Assembly: GCA_002403295.1 (NCBI GenBank)
Contig: DHHN01000058.1
Span: 1-5,675, forward strand
Direction: 5' to 3'
Origin: a bacterium UBP1_UBA4771
GTDB taxonomy: Bacteria > Krumholzibacteriota > Krumholzibacteriia > Krumholzibacteriales > Krumholzibacteriaceae
Length of the DNA: 5,675 nt
Shown: piece by piece, positions 1 to 5,675 of the stretch
Position numbering within the stretch: position 1 is the first letter of the stretch
How the letters are laid out: every line of letters starts with the position of its first letter
The notes under the pieces: model-generated
What the model was told of the DNA's origin: nothing
Databases searched by the model: none
What the model saw: the letters and a program-made list of their open reading frames with translations, nothing else
Position numbers and translations under genes: made by a program

Positions 1-1622
1 GTTTCGAGGTGCGCGATCGCCTCGGGAAACCAGCGGTTCCCGATGAGGGCTTCGGCGAGGTCGAGCCGGCCCCGCGCGTCGGCCGGCGCGAGCTCGTGGG
101 CGTTGAGGTAATGGGTGATCGCGACCGGGTATTCCTCCTCCTTCATCGCGATATCGCCGAGGCGGCGCTCGGCGGTCCCATTCGACGGCTCGACGGCGAG
201 AGAGGCCTCGTACCAGCGTTTCGCCGCGGCGCGATCCCCCGTGTCCTCGGCCTGTTCGGCGAGGATCATCTCCGCCCTGCCGGGAGCGAGCGGCAGCGCG
301 CGGACGCGCCGTTCGGCGAATTTCGGCACCGTGCCGAGGAGCGCGAGCGGCAGGACGTGAAACACGCCGGCGAGAAAGAGCGTCGAAACGGCGCGCCGCG
401 CATCCTCGACCGCGCCGGCGCGCCGGCGGATCGTCCAGAGGGCGAAGAGCGAGAAGGCCGGGCCGGCGGAGGCGATCACGTGCCACCGAAGCCCGCCGTC
501 GATCCCCCGTGCCGAGGCGGCGACGAGGGCGAGACCACCTGCCGCCGCGAGCGCGAGCATGCGCCGCTCGCGGCTCGAAGGCTCCCGCTCCGATGCGCGC
601 CCGGAGCGCTCCGGACGCCGGAGGAGGAGAACGGCCGCCGCGACGGAGGCGGGACCGACGATGAGAAACGCGTTCAGCGCGTCGAGGGCCGCGCCGCCCG
701 CCGCGGGAGCGCCGCCGCGCGGGAGGCCGGCCGCGGCGTGCGAGACGTACGCGAGGAGAAAGCGAGCCGGCGTCGCGAATCGGAGCGCCGCGCCGGCGGC
801 CTCGAAGAGAAGCCACGCCGCGGCGGGAACGGCGAGCGCCGCGAGCGACCGCGTTCGGCCGGCCCGCGATCGAAGGGCGATCGCGGCGGCGTAGACAAAG
901 GCGGGCAGGAGGTACACGGCCGAGACGTGCGAGAGGATCGCGGCGGCGAACAGCGTCGACGGCAGGGCGAGCGAGCGCTCTCCGCGGGCGAGCTCGAGCG
1001 AAGAGACGAGAAACAAGAGGGCGAGGAGCGTCGCGACGGCGGCGTTGCCTCCGCCGAGGAATACCGCGACGAAGCCGTTCGCGAGGAGGAACGCCGTTGC
1101 GAGCGGCCGGACCTCCCGCTCCGGCTCCGCGGGAAAGACGCGCGCCGCGGCGAGCCGGGCGGCGAACACGTAGAGCGTCCCGAAGCAAACGGCGAAGAGA
1201 GCGATCGTCTCCGTCGCGCCCCAGAGAAAAACGGCGTTCAGGAACCGGTGGGCGGCATAGCGCACGAGCGTCGAGAGCGGCCCCGCGGGAAGCCACCGGC
1301 CGTGCTCGAGCGCCGAGGCGAGGGTGATGCGCTCTCCCCACAGGTCGTGGCGCGCGCCGAGGAGCCGGAAACACAGGATCGAAGCCGCGGCGACGGCGGC
1401 GATCCGCAGCGCCCGCGGCCGTATCGCCGGGATGCGCCGGAAGAAATCGGCGGGGATCGGGCGGAAGAACTGCGGCACGAGGATCGCGGCCGCGGCGAGC
1501 GCGGCGAGCGGCGAGACGGCGCCCCACGCGGCGAGGCCCCAGAGCCCGCGTTCGAGGAGGAAGGAGGCGGCGAGGCAGAGAGCGACGAGCCCCGTCGAGA
1601 TCGCGATCGCCGTTCTGTTCAT
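1..1622 (-). CDS. Multi-pass membrane protein with C-terminal TPR repeats (partial, 3' end beyond left edge)
   Basis: The minus strand stays open from an ATG at 1622-1620 to the left edge, giving 540 residues with no stop. Residues 1 to about 430 form roughly ten hydrophobic segments (approximately 7-23, 30-50, 72-88, 132-156, 174-208, 221-250, 258-275, 315-334, 354-370, 384-430). Residues 448-540 are soluble and fall into 34-residue units at 448-481, 482-515 and 516 onward, each with TPR spacing (for example AAAKRWYEASLAVEPSN, then YPVAITHYLNAHELAPAD). The third unit is cut by the edge. A hydrophilic loop after the TM at 72-88 has D93 and E97 in RHDLWGERITL, where GT-C glycosyltransferases often carry acidic catalytic residues; that is a suggestion only. 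The start follows GGAAAGGCGGGAC, a modest ribosome binding site. The gene lies 30 bp after the symporter stop, so co-transcription is likely. It could be an envelope glycosyltransferase, a polysaccharide-assembly protein or a family with no known function. Coding status is firm, function is not. Confidence 0.85.
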   Translation of the reverse strand, partial: MNRTAIAISTGLVALCLAASFLLERGLWGLAAWGAVSPLAALAAAAILVPQFFRPIPADFFRRIPAIRPRALRIAAVAAASILCFRLLGARHDLWGERITLASALEHGRWLPAGPLSTLVRYAAHRFLNAVFLWGATETIALFAVCFGTLYVFAARLAAARVFPAEPEREVRPLATAFLLANGFVAVFLGGGNAAVATLLALLFLVSSLELARGERSLALPSTLFAAAILSHVSAVYLLPAFVYAAAIALRSRAGRTRSLAALAVPAAAWLLFEAAGAALRFATPARFLLAYVSHAAAGLPRGGAPAAGGAALDALNAFLIVGPASVAAAVLLLRRPERSGRASEREPSSRERRMLALAAAGGLALVAASARGIDGGLRWHVIASAGPAFSLFALWTIRRRAGAVEDARRAVSTLFLAGVFHVLPLALLGTVPKFAERRVRALPLAPGRAEMILAEQAEDTGDRAAAKRWYEASLAVEPSNGTAERRLGDIAMKEEEYPVAITHYLNAHELAPADARGRLDLAEALIGNRWFPEAIAHLE

Positions 1623-1635
1623 GTCCCGCCTTTCC

Positions 1636-1650
1636 GTCCCCTCCGGGGAC
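1636..1650 (-). other. Short perfect hairpin between the symporter and TPR-protein genes
   Basis: Six-base arms GTCCCC and GGGGAC flank a three-base GGA loop, in the 30 bp between the symporter stop (1655-1653) and the downstream ATG (1622). There is no following U tract, so it does not look like an intrinsic terminator. It ends 13 bases before the next start codon and could affect mRNA processing or translation of the second gene. In such GC-rich DNA a six-base stem could also be chance. Confidence 0.35.
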
Positions 1651-1652
1651 GC

Positions 1653-2954
1653 CTACGGGTTCTCCGCGCCCGGGGCCGCCGCGGGGGCCGGACCGGCGCC
1701 GGGGCGCCGGAGCGATCCCTCGGCCGCCGCGACCATGACCGCCGCGGAGGCGTCACCGGTGACGTTCACGACCGTCCGGCACATGTCGAGGATCCGGTCG
1801 ACGCCGAGGATGAGGGCGATTCCCTCGAGCGGCACGCCGATCGTCCGCATGACCATCGTGAGGGTGATGAGACCCACGCTCGGCACCCCCGCCGTGCCGA
1901 TCGAGGCGAGCGTCGCCATGAGAACGATGGTGAGCATGTCCACGATCGTGAGCGGAATGCCGTACACCTGCGCGATGAACACCGTCGCGACCCCCTGGTA
2001 GAGCGCCGTGCCGTCCATGTTGATCGTCGCGCCGAGCGGGAGCACGAAGCTCGCGACGTCCTTGGGGACGCCGAGGTTCTCCTCGGCGCACTGGATGGTG
2101 ACGGGGAGCGTCGCGTTGCTGGAAGAGCTCGAGAACGCGATGATCTGCGCCGGGCGGATGCCGCGGAAGAAGAAAAGGGGATTCATGCGCGAGAAGGTCC
2201 AGACCGCCGCCGAGTACACGATTCCCGCGTGGAGCGCGAGGCCCGCCGCCACGATCGCGGCGTATTTGGCGAGCGAGAGGATAATTCCGGCCCCGAACCG
2301 TCCGACGACGGCCGCGACGAGCGCGAGGACCCCGATCGGCGCGAGCTTCATGACCATGCGGACGAGCTGCGTCATGGCGCCGCTCACCGCCTCGAAGAAA
2401 TCGATCAGTATCTTCCCCTTGCCTCCGGGGATCACCGTCGCGGCGATCCCGAAGGCGATCGCGAAGAATATGATCTGGAGCATGTCGCCGCTCGACAGGC
2501 TCTCGAAGGGGTTCCGCGGAACGATCCGCGCGAGGGTCTCGACGACGCCGGGGCGCGCGCTCGCGATCTCGATGTCCGCCATGGCCTCCTCCTCGTAGGA
2601 TTCGAGGAGCGCTGCCTTCGTCGTTTCGCCGATGCCCGAACCGGGCTTGAATACGCTCGCGAGCAGCAGTCCGAGCGTGATGGCGATGGAGGTCGTGACG
2701 ATGTAGTAGAGGATCGTCCTCGCGCCGATGCGTCCGAGCTTCCGGACGTCGCCGAGGCTCGCCGTGCCGGCGAAGATCGAGGAGAAGACGAGCGGCACGA
2801 CGATCATCCAGATGAGCCGTATGAAGACGTCGCCGATCGGCCGTATGGCCTCGGCGCGCGGACCGAGCAGGAGACCGAGCGGAACGCCCGCGATGAGACC
2901 GAACAGTATCTTCGTGTGCAGCTTCGTCTTGAGGAACGCCCTGAAAATATTCAC
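1653..2954 (-). CDS. Dicarboxylate/amino acid:cation symporter (SLC1/DAACS family)
   Basis: This is a secondary transporter of the inner membrane that imports acidic amino acids (Glu/Asp) or C4-dicarboxylates with Na+ or H+. Taking GTG 2954-2952 as start gives 433 residues, the usual family length. Family landmarks are in order: TM1 from about 13 (KILFGLIAGVPLGLLLG), the serine-rich HP1 tip FSSSSSNATLPVT (274-286), the cation-site motif NMDGTA (312-317), the HP2 tip SIGTAGVPSVG (351-361), and TM8 LDMCRTVVNVTGDA (389-402). By comparison with archaeal GltPh, D390, R393, T394 and N397 match the substrate-binding Asp, Arg, Thr and Asn. The Arg favours an acidic substrate over neutral amino acids. 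The C-terminal 20 residues are a Pro/Ala-rich tail. The frame also opens at TTG 3059, which would add 35 hydrophilic residues not expected in this family and overlapping a likely promoter, so GTG is preferred although only a weak GGGG precedes it. It is probably co-transcribed with the TPR membrane protein. Glutamate and dicarboxylate specificity cannot be separated by eye. Confidence 0.95.
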   Translation of the reverse strand: MNIFRAFLKTKLHTKILFGLIAGVPLGLLLGPRAEAIRPIGDVFIRLIWMIVVPLVFSSIFAGTASLGDVRKLGRIGARTILYYIVTTSIAITLGLLLASVFKPGSGIGETTKAALLESYEEEAMADIEIASARPGVVETLARIVPRNPFESLSSGDMLQIIFFAIAFGIAATVIPGGKGKILIDFFEAVSGAMTQLVRMVMKLAPIGVLALVAAVVGRFGAGIILSLAKYAAIVAAGLALHAGIVYSAAVWTFSRMNPLFFFRGIRPAQIIAFSSSSSNATLPVTIQCAEENLGVPKDVASFVLPLGATINMDGTALYQGVATVFIAQVYGIPLTIVDMLTIVLMATLASIGTAGVPSVGLITLTMVMRTIGVPLEGIALILGVDRILDMCRTVVNVTGDASAAVMVAAAEGSLRRPGAGPAPAAAPGAENP

Positions 2955-3017
2955 CGTTCGCCCCAGCCGTGCAGTATCCCGCCGCGATCCGGCCGCTTTC
3001 CGCTTTTCGGAATTGCC

Positions 3018-3046
3018 TTGCGCGCCCTCCACTGTACGTCTAAAAT
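3018..3046 (+). promoter_or_regulatory. Putative sigma70-type promoter for pcm and the M48 protease
   Basis: A -35-like TTGCGC (3018-3023) is followed after 17 bp by a -10-like TAAAAT (3041-3046), which matches the TATAAT consensus at five of six positions. Initiation would be expected near 3053, leaving a leader of about 44 nt before the GTG at 3097. The -35 match is weak (three of six). The promoter is inferred from sequence alone, using a consensus that may not fit this organism exactly. Confidence 0.4.
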
Positions 3047-3059
3047 CGAATTCGTTCAA
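3031..3059 (-). promoter_or_regulatory. Putative sigma70-type promoter for the symporter transcription unit
   Basis: On the minus strand TTGAAC (3059-3054) and TACAGT (3036-3031) are separated by exactly 17 bp, each matching four of six consensus positions. Initiation near 3024 would leave a leader of about 70 nt before the GTG at 2954. It lies across the pcm promoter on the opposite strand, so RNA polymerase should not be able to occupy both at once. The TTG of the -35 is also the first codon of the longer, rejected symporter reading frame. Confidence 0.4.
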
Positions 3060-3080
3060 ACACCTTTTCGGCCCGCGTCC

Positions 3081-3089
3081 GGAGGGAGG
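3081..3089 (+). promoter_or_regulatory. Strong ribosome binding site fixing the pcm start
   Basis: GGAGGGAGG ends seven bases before the GTG at 3097-3099. The frame is open much further upstream (to an ATG at 2728), but that stretch lies antisense to the symporter. This site therefore decides the GTG start and with it the signal peptide. Confidence 0.8.
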
Positions 3090-3096
3090 CGCGTTC

Positions 3097-3813
3097 GTGC
3101 GCTCGCGGATCGGCGGGGCCGCCGCGCTGCTCGCGGCGTGCGTTTCGGCGCTTGCGGGAGCCGGCTGCGCCGCGAACGAGAATGGATATGCCGCGCGGCG
3201 CGCCGCGATGGCGGCGAATCAAATCGCGGCTCGCGGCGTGCGCGACGAGCGCGTGCTCGCCGCCATGGCGAAGGTGCCGCGCCATCGGTTCGTGCCGCCG
3301 GAGCTCCGGGGGGAGGCGTACGCGGACCGGCCGCTCCCCATCGGATTCGGACAGACGATCTCGCAGCCCTACATCGTCGCGCTCATGACCGAGTCGCTCG
3401 GGCCCGCGGCGCGTGGGAAGGTGCTCGAAATCGGGACCGGATCCGGCTATCAGGCGGCCGTGCTCGCCGAGATCGCTGACAGCGTTTATTCGATCGAGAT
3501 ACTCCCGGAGCTCGCCGAGCGCGCGCGGGCGCTCCTCGATTCGCTCGGGGTCCGCAACGTCCGCGTGCGCGCGGGGGACGGCTACTTCGGCTGGCCGGAG
3601 GAGGCTCCCTTCGACGCCGTCATCGTGACGGCCGCCGCGCCCCGGCTTCCCGAACCGCTCGTCGAACAGCTCCGCTCGGGCGGGCGCATCGTCATCCCCG
3701 TCGGCGGCGCCTATCAGGAGCTCGAGCTTCACGAGAAGACGGAGAGCGGCACGAAGCTCGTCTCGCGCGTGCCGGTGCGGTTCGTTCCCATGAAGGGCAA
3801 GATCAGGGAGTAG
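3097..3813 (+). CDS. pcm: Protein-L-isoaspartate O-methyltransferase with N-terminal export/lipoprotein signal
   Basis: The enzyme uses S-adenosylmethionine to methylate L-isoaspartyl residues in aged proteins, starting their conversion back to aspartate. The predicted protein has 238 residues. The conserved body starts at about 33 (ARRAAMAANQIAARGVRDE) and includes PRHRFVPPEL (61-70), the active-site segment GFGQTISQPY (83-92, with S89), the SAM loop EIGTGSGY (111-118), the ribose-binding acid E134 in VYSIE, D161 in AGDGYF, and GGRIVIPVGG (195-204). All key motifs are intact. The first 24 residues are an addition to the core: a short basic start (VRSR), a hydrophobic Ala/Leu stretch, and two possible lipobox cysteines, C15 (LAAC, closest to consensus) and C24 (AGAGC). 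This predicts export, which is odd for a SAM-dependent enzyme. The M48 protease follows after 29 bp and is probably co-transcribed. Enzyme identity is secure; the location is inferred. Confidence 0.95.
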   Translation: MRSRIGGAAALLAACVSALAGAGCAANENGYAARRAAMAANQIAARGVRDERVLAAMAKVPRHRFVPPELRGEAYADRPLPIGFGQTISQPYIVALMTESLGPAARGKVLEIGTGSGYQAAVLAEIADSVYSIEILPELAERARALLDSLGVRNVRVRAGDGYFGWPEEAPFDAVIVTAAAPRLPEPLVEQLRSGGRIVIPVGGAYQELELHEKTESGTKLVSRVPVRFVPMKGKIRE

Positions 3814-3842
3814 CTTTCGGGCGTTTCAGCAGGGAGGTAACG

Positions 3843-4658
3843 ATGAACGGGATGGCACGGGCGCTGCTTCGCGCGGCGGCGCCGGCGGCGCTTTCGGCCC
3901 TCGTCGCGGCCGGATGCGCAACGACGGGGATCAACAAGGGGCAGTTCAACATCGTCTCGTCCGCCGAAGAGGTCGAAATGGGGCGGCAGTTCACGGCCGA
4001 GGTCGAGAAGGAGTACAAAGTCTACGACAACCCCGCCGTCACCGCCTACGTGCAGGGGGTGGGCAACCGGATCGTGAAGGTGTGCGACCGGACCGACATC
4101 GAGTACCGGTTCGGGGTCATCGAAAAGGACGAGATGAACGCGTTCGCCCTCCCCGGCGGTTTCATATACGTCTACACGGGGCTCATGCGGCAGATGGACG
4201 ACGAGTCGCAGCTCGCCGCCGTGATCGCCCACGAGGTCGGGCACGTGGCGGCGCGCCATTCGGCGGAGCGGTTGAGCCAGATGTACGGCTACCAGTTCAT
4301 CGCGAGCCTCGTGCTCGGCAAGAACCCGGGCATGTACGCGGAGCTCTTCTCCAACATCTTCTCGACGACGGGTTTCCTCTACTTCGGCCGGAAGAACGAG
4401 TACGAGGCGGACCGCCTCGGGGCGAAATATCTCAACGCCGCCGGGTACGAGGTCGGCGGAATGGTCGAGCTCATGAGCAAGCTCAAGGATCTCGAGGGGC
4501 GCGAGCCGGCGAAGTTCGAGGAGTGGCTCTCGACGCACCCGCCGACCGGCGAGCGGCTCGCGCAGGTGCAGGGCTACGTCGCGACCCTCGCGAAACCGGC
4601 GAGTCCCGCGCGAAACAAGGACGCCTACGCGAAGATCAAGGCGCAGCTTCCGAAGTGA
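3843..4658 (+). CDS. M48-family zinc metalloprotease, predicted lipoprotein (LoiP/YcaL-like)
   Basis: This is a predicted envelope zinc endopeptidase of 271 residues with a single catalytic domain. It resembles the short lipoprotein M48 proteases LoiP and YcaL of E. coli rather than HtpX or Ste24, because no membrane helices surround the active site, and it lacks the TPR extension of BepA. The signal peptide (1-24) ends in LVAAGC, making C25 the likely lipidated residue; Ala at +2 would suit outer-membrane sorting by the E. coli rule. Landmarks are NAFALPGGFIYVYTGL (99-114), the zinc motif HEVGH (H130, E131, H134), the third ligand E186 within NEYEAD with D190, and STHPPTGERL (230-239), which is typical of M48 proteins. 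All catalytic residues are present. GGAGGT at 3833-3838 lies four bases before the ATG, a strong start signal. It is the second gene after pcm, 29 bp downstream, suggesting a joint role in clearing damaged or misfolded envelope proteins. Confidence 0.95.
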   Translation: MNGMARALLRAAAPAALSALVAAGCATTGINKGQFNIVSSAEEVEMGRQFTAEVEKEYKVYDNPAVTAYVQGVGNRIVKVCDRTDIEYRFGVIEKDEMNAFALPGGFIYVYTGLMRQMDDESQLAAVIAHEVGHVAARHSAERLSQMYGYQFIASLVLGKNPGMYAELFSNIFSTTGFLYFGRKNEYEADRLGAKYLNAAGYEVGGMVELMSKLKDLEGREPAKFEEWLSTHPPTGERLAQVQGYVATLAKPASPARNKDAYAKIKAQLPK

Positions 4659-4667
4659 GACGCGGCC
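4659..4667. other. Nine-base convergent gap without a visible terminator
   Basis: The stop codons of the M48 protease (TGA 4656-4658) and the UbiA-family gene (TGA, minus, 4670-4668) face each other across nine bases. The only pairing is TGAG with CTCA across a seven-base loop, which mostly reflects the two facing stop codons. There is no stable GC hairpin with a T run on either side, so the transcripts probably overlap or end by another mechanism. Confidence 0.5.
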
Positions 4668-5675
4668 TCAGGATCGGAGCGACGGGTACGCCATGCCGAA
4701 GCGCCTCGCGTAATAGAGACGTGTGAGCGCGATCGCCGCGGCGAGGCAGGGGAGATAGACGGGGAAGAGGAACCCCGCGACAACCGAAAAGACGAGCGTC
4801 GCCGCCTTCGCGGGCAGGAGAAACCGCGAGGGCGGCGTTTCCGCGCGGCCGTCCCGCGCGGGCAGGAGAAAAAAGGGTATCGAGAGAAGCGAGGCGGCGA
4901 GCGCCTCGCCGTTTCCCGCGAGCCGGGCGGCGACGGCGGCGGCGCCCATGAGCGCCGTCGCGACGACGATGCCGCGCCGCTCGCCGAGGGCGACGCCGCT
5001 CGTGCGAAGCCCCGTGCGCTCGTCGGCTCCCCGGTCGGCGAGCGTCGTCGCGAGATGGACCGAGGCGACGGCGAGCGGGTAGGGGACAAGGATTTCCCAT
5101 CCCGCGAGCGGGGCGCCGACGACGATCCATCCGGCGAGCGTGTTGAGAACGCCGTTTCCCGCGGCGTTCGCGAGAACGTCGAGGACGGGACGCCGCTTGA
5201 GCCGCGCGGGCTCGAGGGAGTACGCGGCGCCGAGCGCGAGGCTCGCGGCGAGGATCGCGATGAACGGGCGCGGGAGAAAGGCGATCGCGAGCCCGAAGGA
5301 AGCCGCCACGAGGATCGCCGCCTCGATCCAGGCCGCCCGGATCGAGACGATGCCGCCGGCGACGAGAAAGAGCTTTCCGCCCGCGCGATCGGTGTCGCGG
5401 TCGGCGATCTGGTTCGCGATATAGACGGCGCCGAGAAGCGCCGTGAACGAGAAGAGGCCGGCGAGAAGCGGCCCGAGGCCCGGCGAGACGCCGCCGGCGG
5501 ACGCTCCGTGGCGCGCTCCGAGGAGAAAGAACGTCCAGACGGGGATGAGTATCATCGGGCGCATGAGAAAGATGTAATCGGCCGGGTGCGGCCGCGCCGC
5601 CGTCCGGCCGGCGCCGCCCGCGCTTCCCCCCGCCGCGCGAGCGCCCCGTTCCGCCCCCGCGCCGCCGCCCCGATC
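4668..5675 (-). CDS. UbiA-superfamily prenyltransferase (5' end probably beyond right edge)
   Basis: This integral membrane enzyme transfers a polyprenyl chain from its diphosphate to an acceptor such as an aromatic ring in quinone synthesis; the acceptor here cannot be told. Numbering from the internal ATG at 5564, the two Mg-diphosphate motifs are N51-Q-I-A-D55-R-D-T-D59 and D177-R-G-A-D181, both intact. YSLEPARLKRRP (115-126) is the usual UbiA loop, and about eight to nine hydrophobic segments fill the rest. The frame stays open upstream of that ATG to the edge. The residues just before it (ADYIFL, leading into MRPMILIPVW) look like the start of the conserved first segment, and no ribosome binding site precedes 5564, so translation probably begins outside the window. 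The extra 30 or so residues before ADYIFL are Gly/Ala/Arg-rich and may be a disordered cytoplasmic tail. If 5564 is the real start the protein has 298 residues, a normal family length. Confidence 0.88.
   Translation of the reverse strand, partial: DRGGGAGAERGARAAGGSAGGAGRTAARPHPADYIFLMRPMILIPVWTFFLLGARHGASAGGVSPGLGPLLAGLFSFTALLGAVYIANQIADRDTDRAGGKLFLVAGGIVSIRAAWIEAAILVAASFGLAIAFLPRPFIAILAASLALGAAYSLEPARLKRRPVLDVLANAAGNGVLNTLAGWIVVGAPLAGWEILVPYPLAVASVHLATTLADRGADERTGLRTSGVALGERRGIVVATALMGAAAVAARLAGNGEALAASLLSIPFFLLPARDGRAETPPSRFLLPAKAATLVFSVVAGFLFPVYLPCLAAAIALTRLYYARRFGMAYPSLRS
4809..4871 (-). repeat. 15-bp direct repeat inside the UbiA-family gene
   Basis: The sequence cgcgggcaggagaaa occurs identically at 4809-4823 and 4857-4871, 48 bp apart and in the same frame. 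Both copies encode FLLPA (residues 232-236 and 248-252 from the 5564 ATG). It may be a small internal duplication, or chance reuse of similar codons in a hydrophobic protein. Confidence 0.6.

Larger units (their letters stand above)
2955..3096. promoter_or_regulatory. Divergent intergenic control region between symporter and pcm
   Basis: These 142 bp separate the two divergently read start codons and are visibly richer in A/T than the flanking genes, especially 2998-3066. They hold one promoter-like element per strand (listed separately), a small inverted repeat TTCCG-CTTTT-CGGAA (2998-3012), and the strong pcm ribosome binding site. I see no riboswitch, attenuator or tRNA. The region is the only clear place in the window for transcription of both flanking units to start. 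Confidence 0.6.

Noticed and set aside
1008..1622. Plus-strand frames around 1097-1327 and 1324-2001 as small genes
   Set aside because: Both are Arg/Ala-rich, lie antisense to the membrane protein (the second also to the symporter), and lack ribosome binding sites and recognisable domains.
2728..3096. An N-terminal extension of pcm back to the ATG at 2728
   Set aside because: It is antisense to the symporter and matches no PCMT feature, whereas GTG 3097 has a strong, well-spaced ribosome binding site and begins a signal peptide.
9..3479. A plus-strand open frame of 1156 codons
   Set aside because: It runs antisense through the TPR membrane protein and the symporter and then out of frame into pcm. 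Its product is a monotonous Arg/Glu/Gly/Asp mix with no domains. Long stop-free antisense frames are expected in DNA this GC-rich.
3040..3732. A minus-strand frame of 230 codons opposite pcm
   Set aside because: It mirrors the pcm coding sequence, has Arg/Glu-rich composition and no recognisable domain, while pcm has every family motif.
3729..4538. A minus-strand frame of 269 codons opposite the M48 protease
   Set aside because: It is antisense to a well-supported protease gene, is rich in His/Asp/Arg/Val in the way antisense frames often are, and shows no domain.
4640..4690. A bidirectional terminator between the convergent genes
   Set aside because: No stem of useful length and no T run on either side could be found; the only pairing is the four-base TGAG/CTCA created mostly by the facing stop codons.
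4636..5130. Two overlapping minus-strand frames of 154 and 164 codons within the UbiA-family gene
   Set aside because: They are out-of-frame shadows rich in Arg/Ser/Pro and Arg/Gly. The third frame carries both UbiA diphosphate-binding motifs and the membrane segments.

Overview
This GC-rich window reads as a compact stretch of bacterial chromosome with five protein-coding genes and almost no spacer DNA. I see no RNA gene, insertion sequence, CRISPR array or phage gene. Two predicted envelope lipoproteins with strong GGAGG-type ribosome binding sites suggest a diderm (Gram-negative) bacterium. The strong G/C bias, Arg/Ala/Gly-rich proteins and a multi-TM protein with TPRs would fit a high-GC uncultured lineage such as Eisenbacteria-like or deltaproteobacterial groups. 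That placement is a guess from style, not from a marker gene.

Layout, left to right. Positions 1-1622 (minus) hold the N-terminal 540 residues of a multi-pass membrane protein that ends in tetratricopeptide repeats and runs off the left edge. Positions 1653-2954 (minus) encode a dicarboxylate/amino acid:cation symporter (SLC1/DAACS family) just upstream of it, 30 bp away, so the two probably form one transcription unit. Positions 2955-3096 are the only sizeable intergenic region. It is visibly less GC-rich and carries two plausible sigma70-type promoters on opposite strands that overlap. Positions 3097-3813 (plus) encode a protein-L-isoaspartate O-methyltransferase with an N-terminal export/lipoprotein signal. 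It is followed 29 bp later by an M48-family metalloprotease lipoprotein (3843-4658, plus). Convergent to it, only 9 bp away, is a UbiA-superfamily prenyltransferase (4668 to the right edge, minus) whose 5' end probably lies outside the window.

Functional reading. The pcm-M48 pair looks like a two-gene protein-quality module, one gene acting on isoaspartyl-damaged proteins and the other degrading proteins. Unusually, both products appear to be sent out of the cytoplasm. The symporter takes up acidic amino acids or C4-dicarboxylates. The TPR membrane protein has a GT-C-like layout but no assignable reaction. The UbiA protein attaches a prenyl chain to an unknown acceptor. I did not find a clearly new system. 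The most interesting points are the exported methyltransferase, the interlocked divergent promoters and the membrane-TPR protein.
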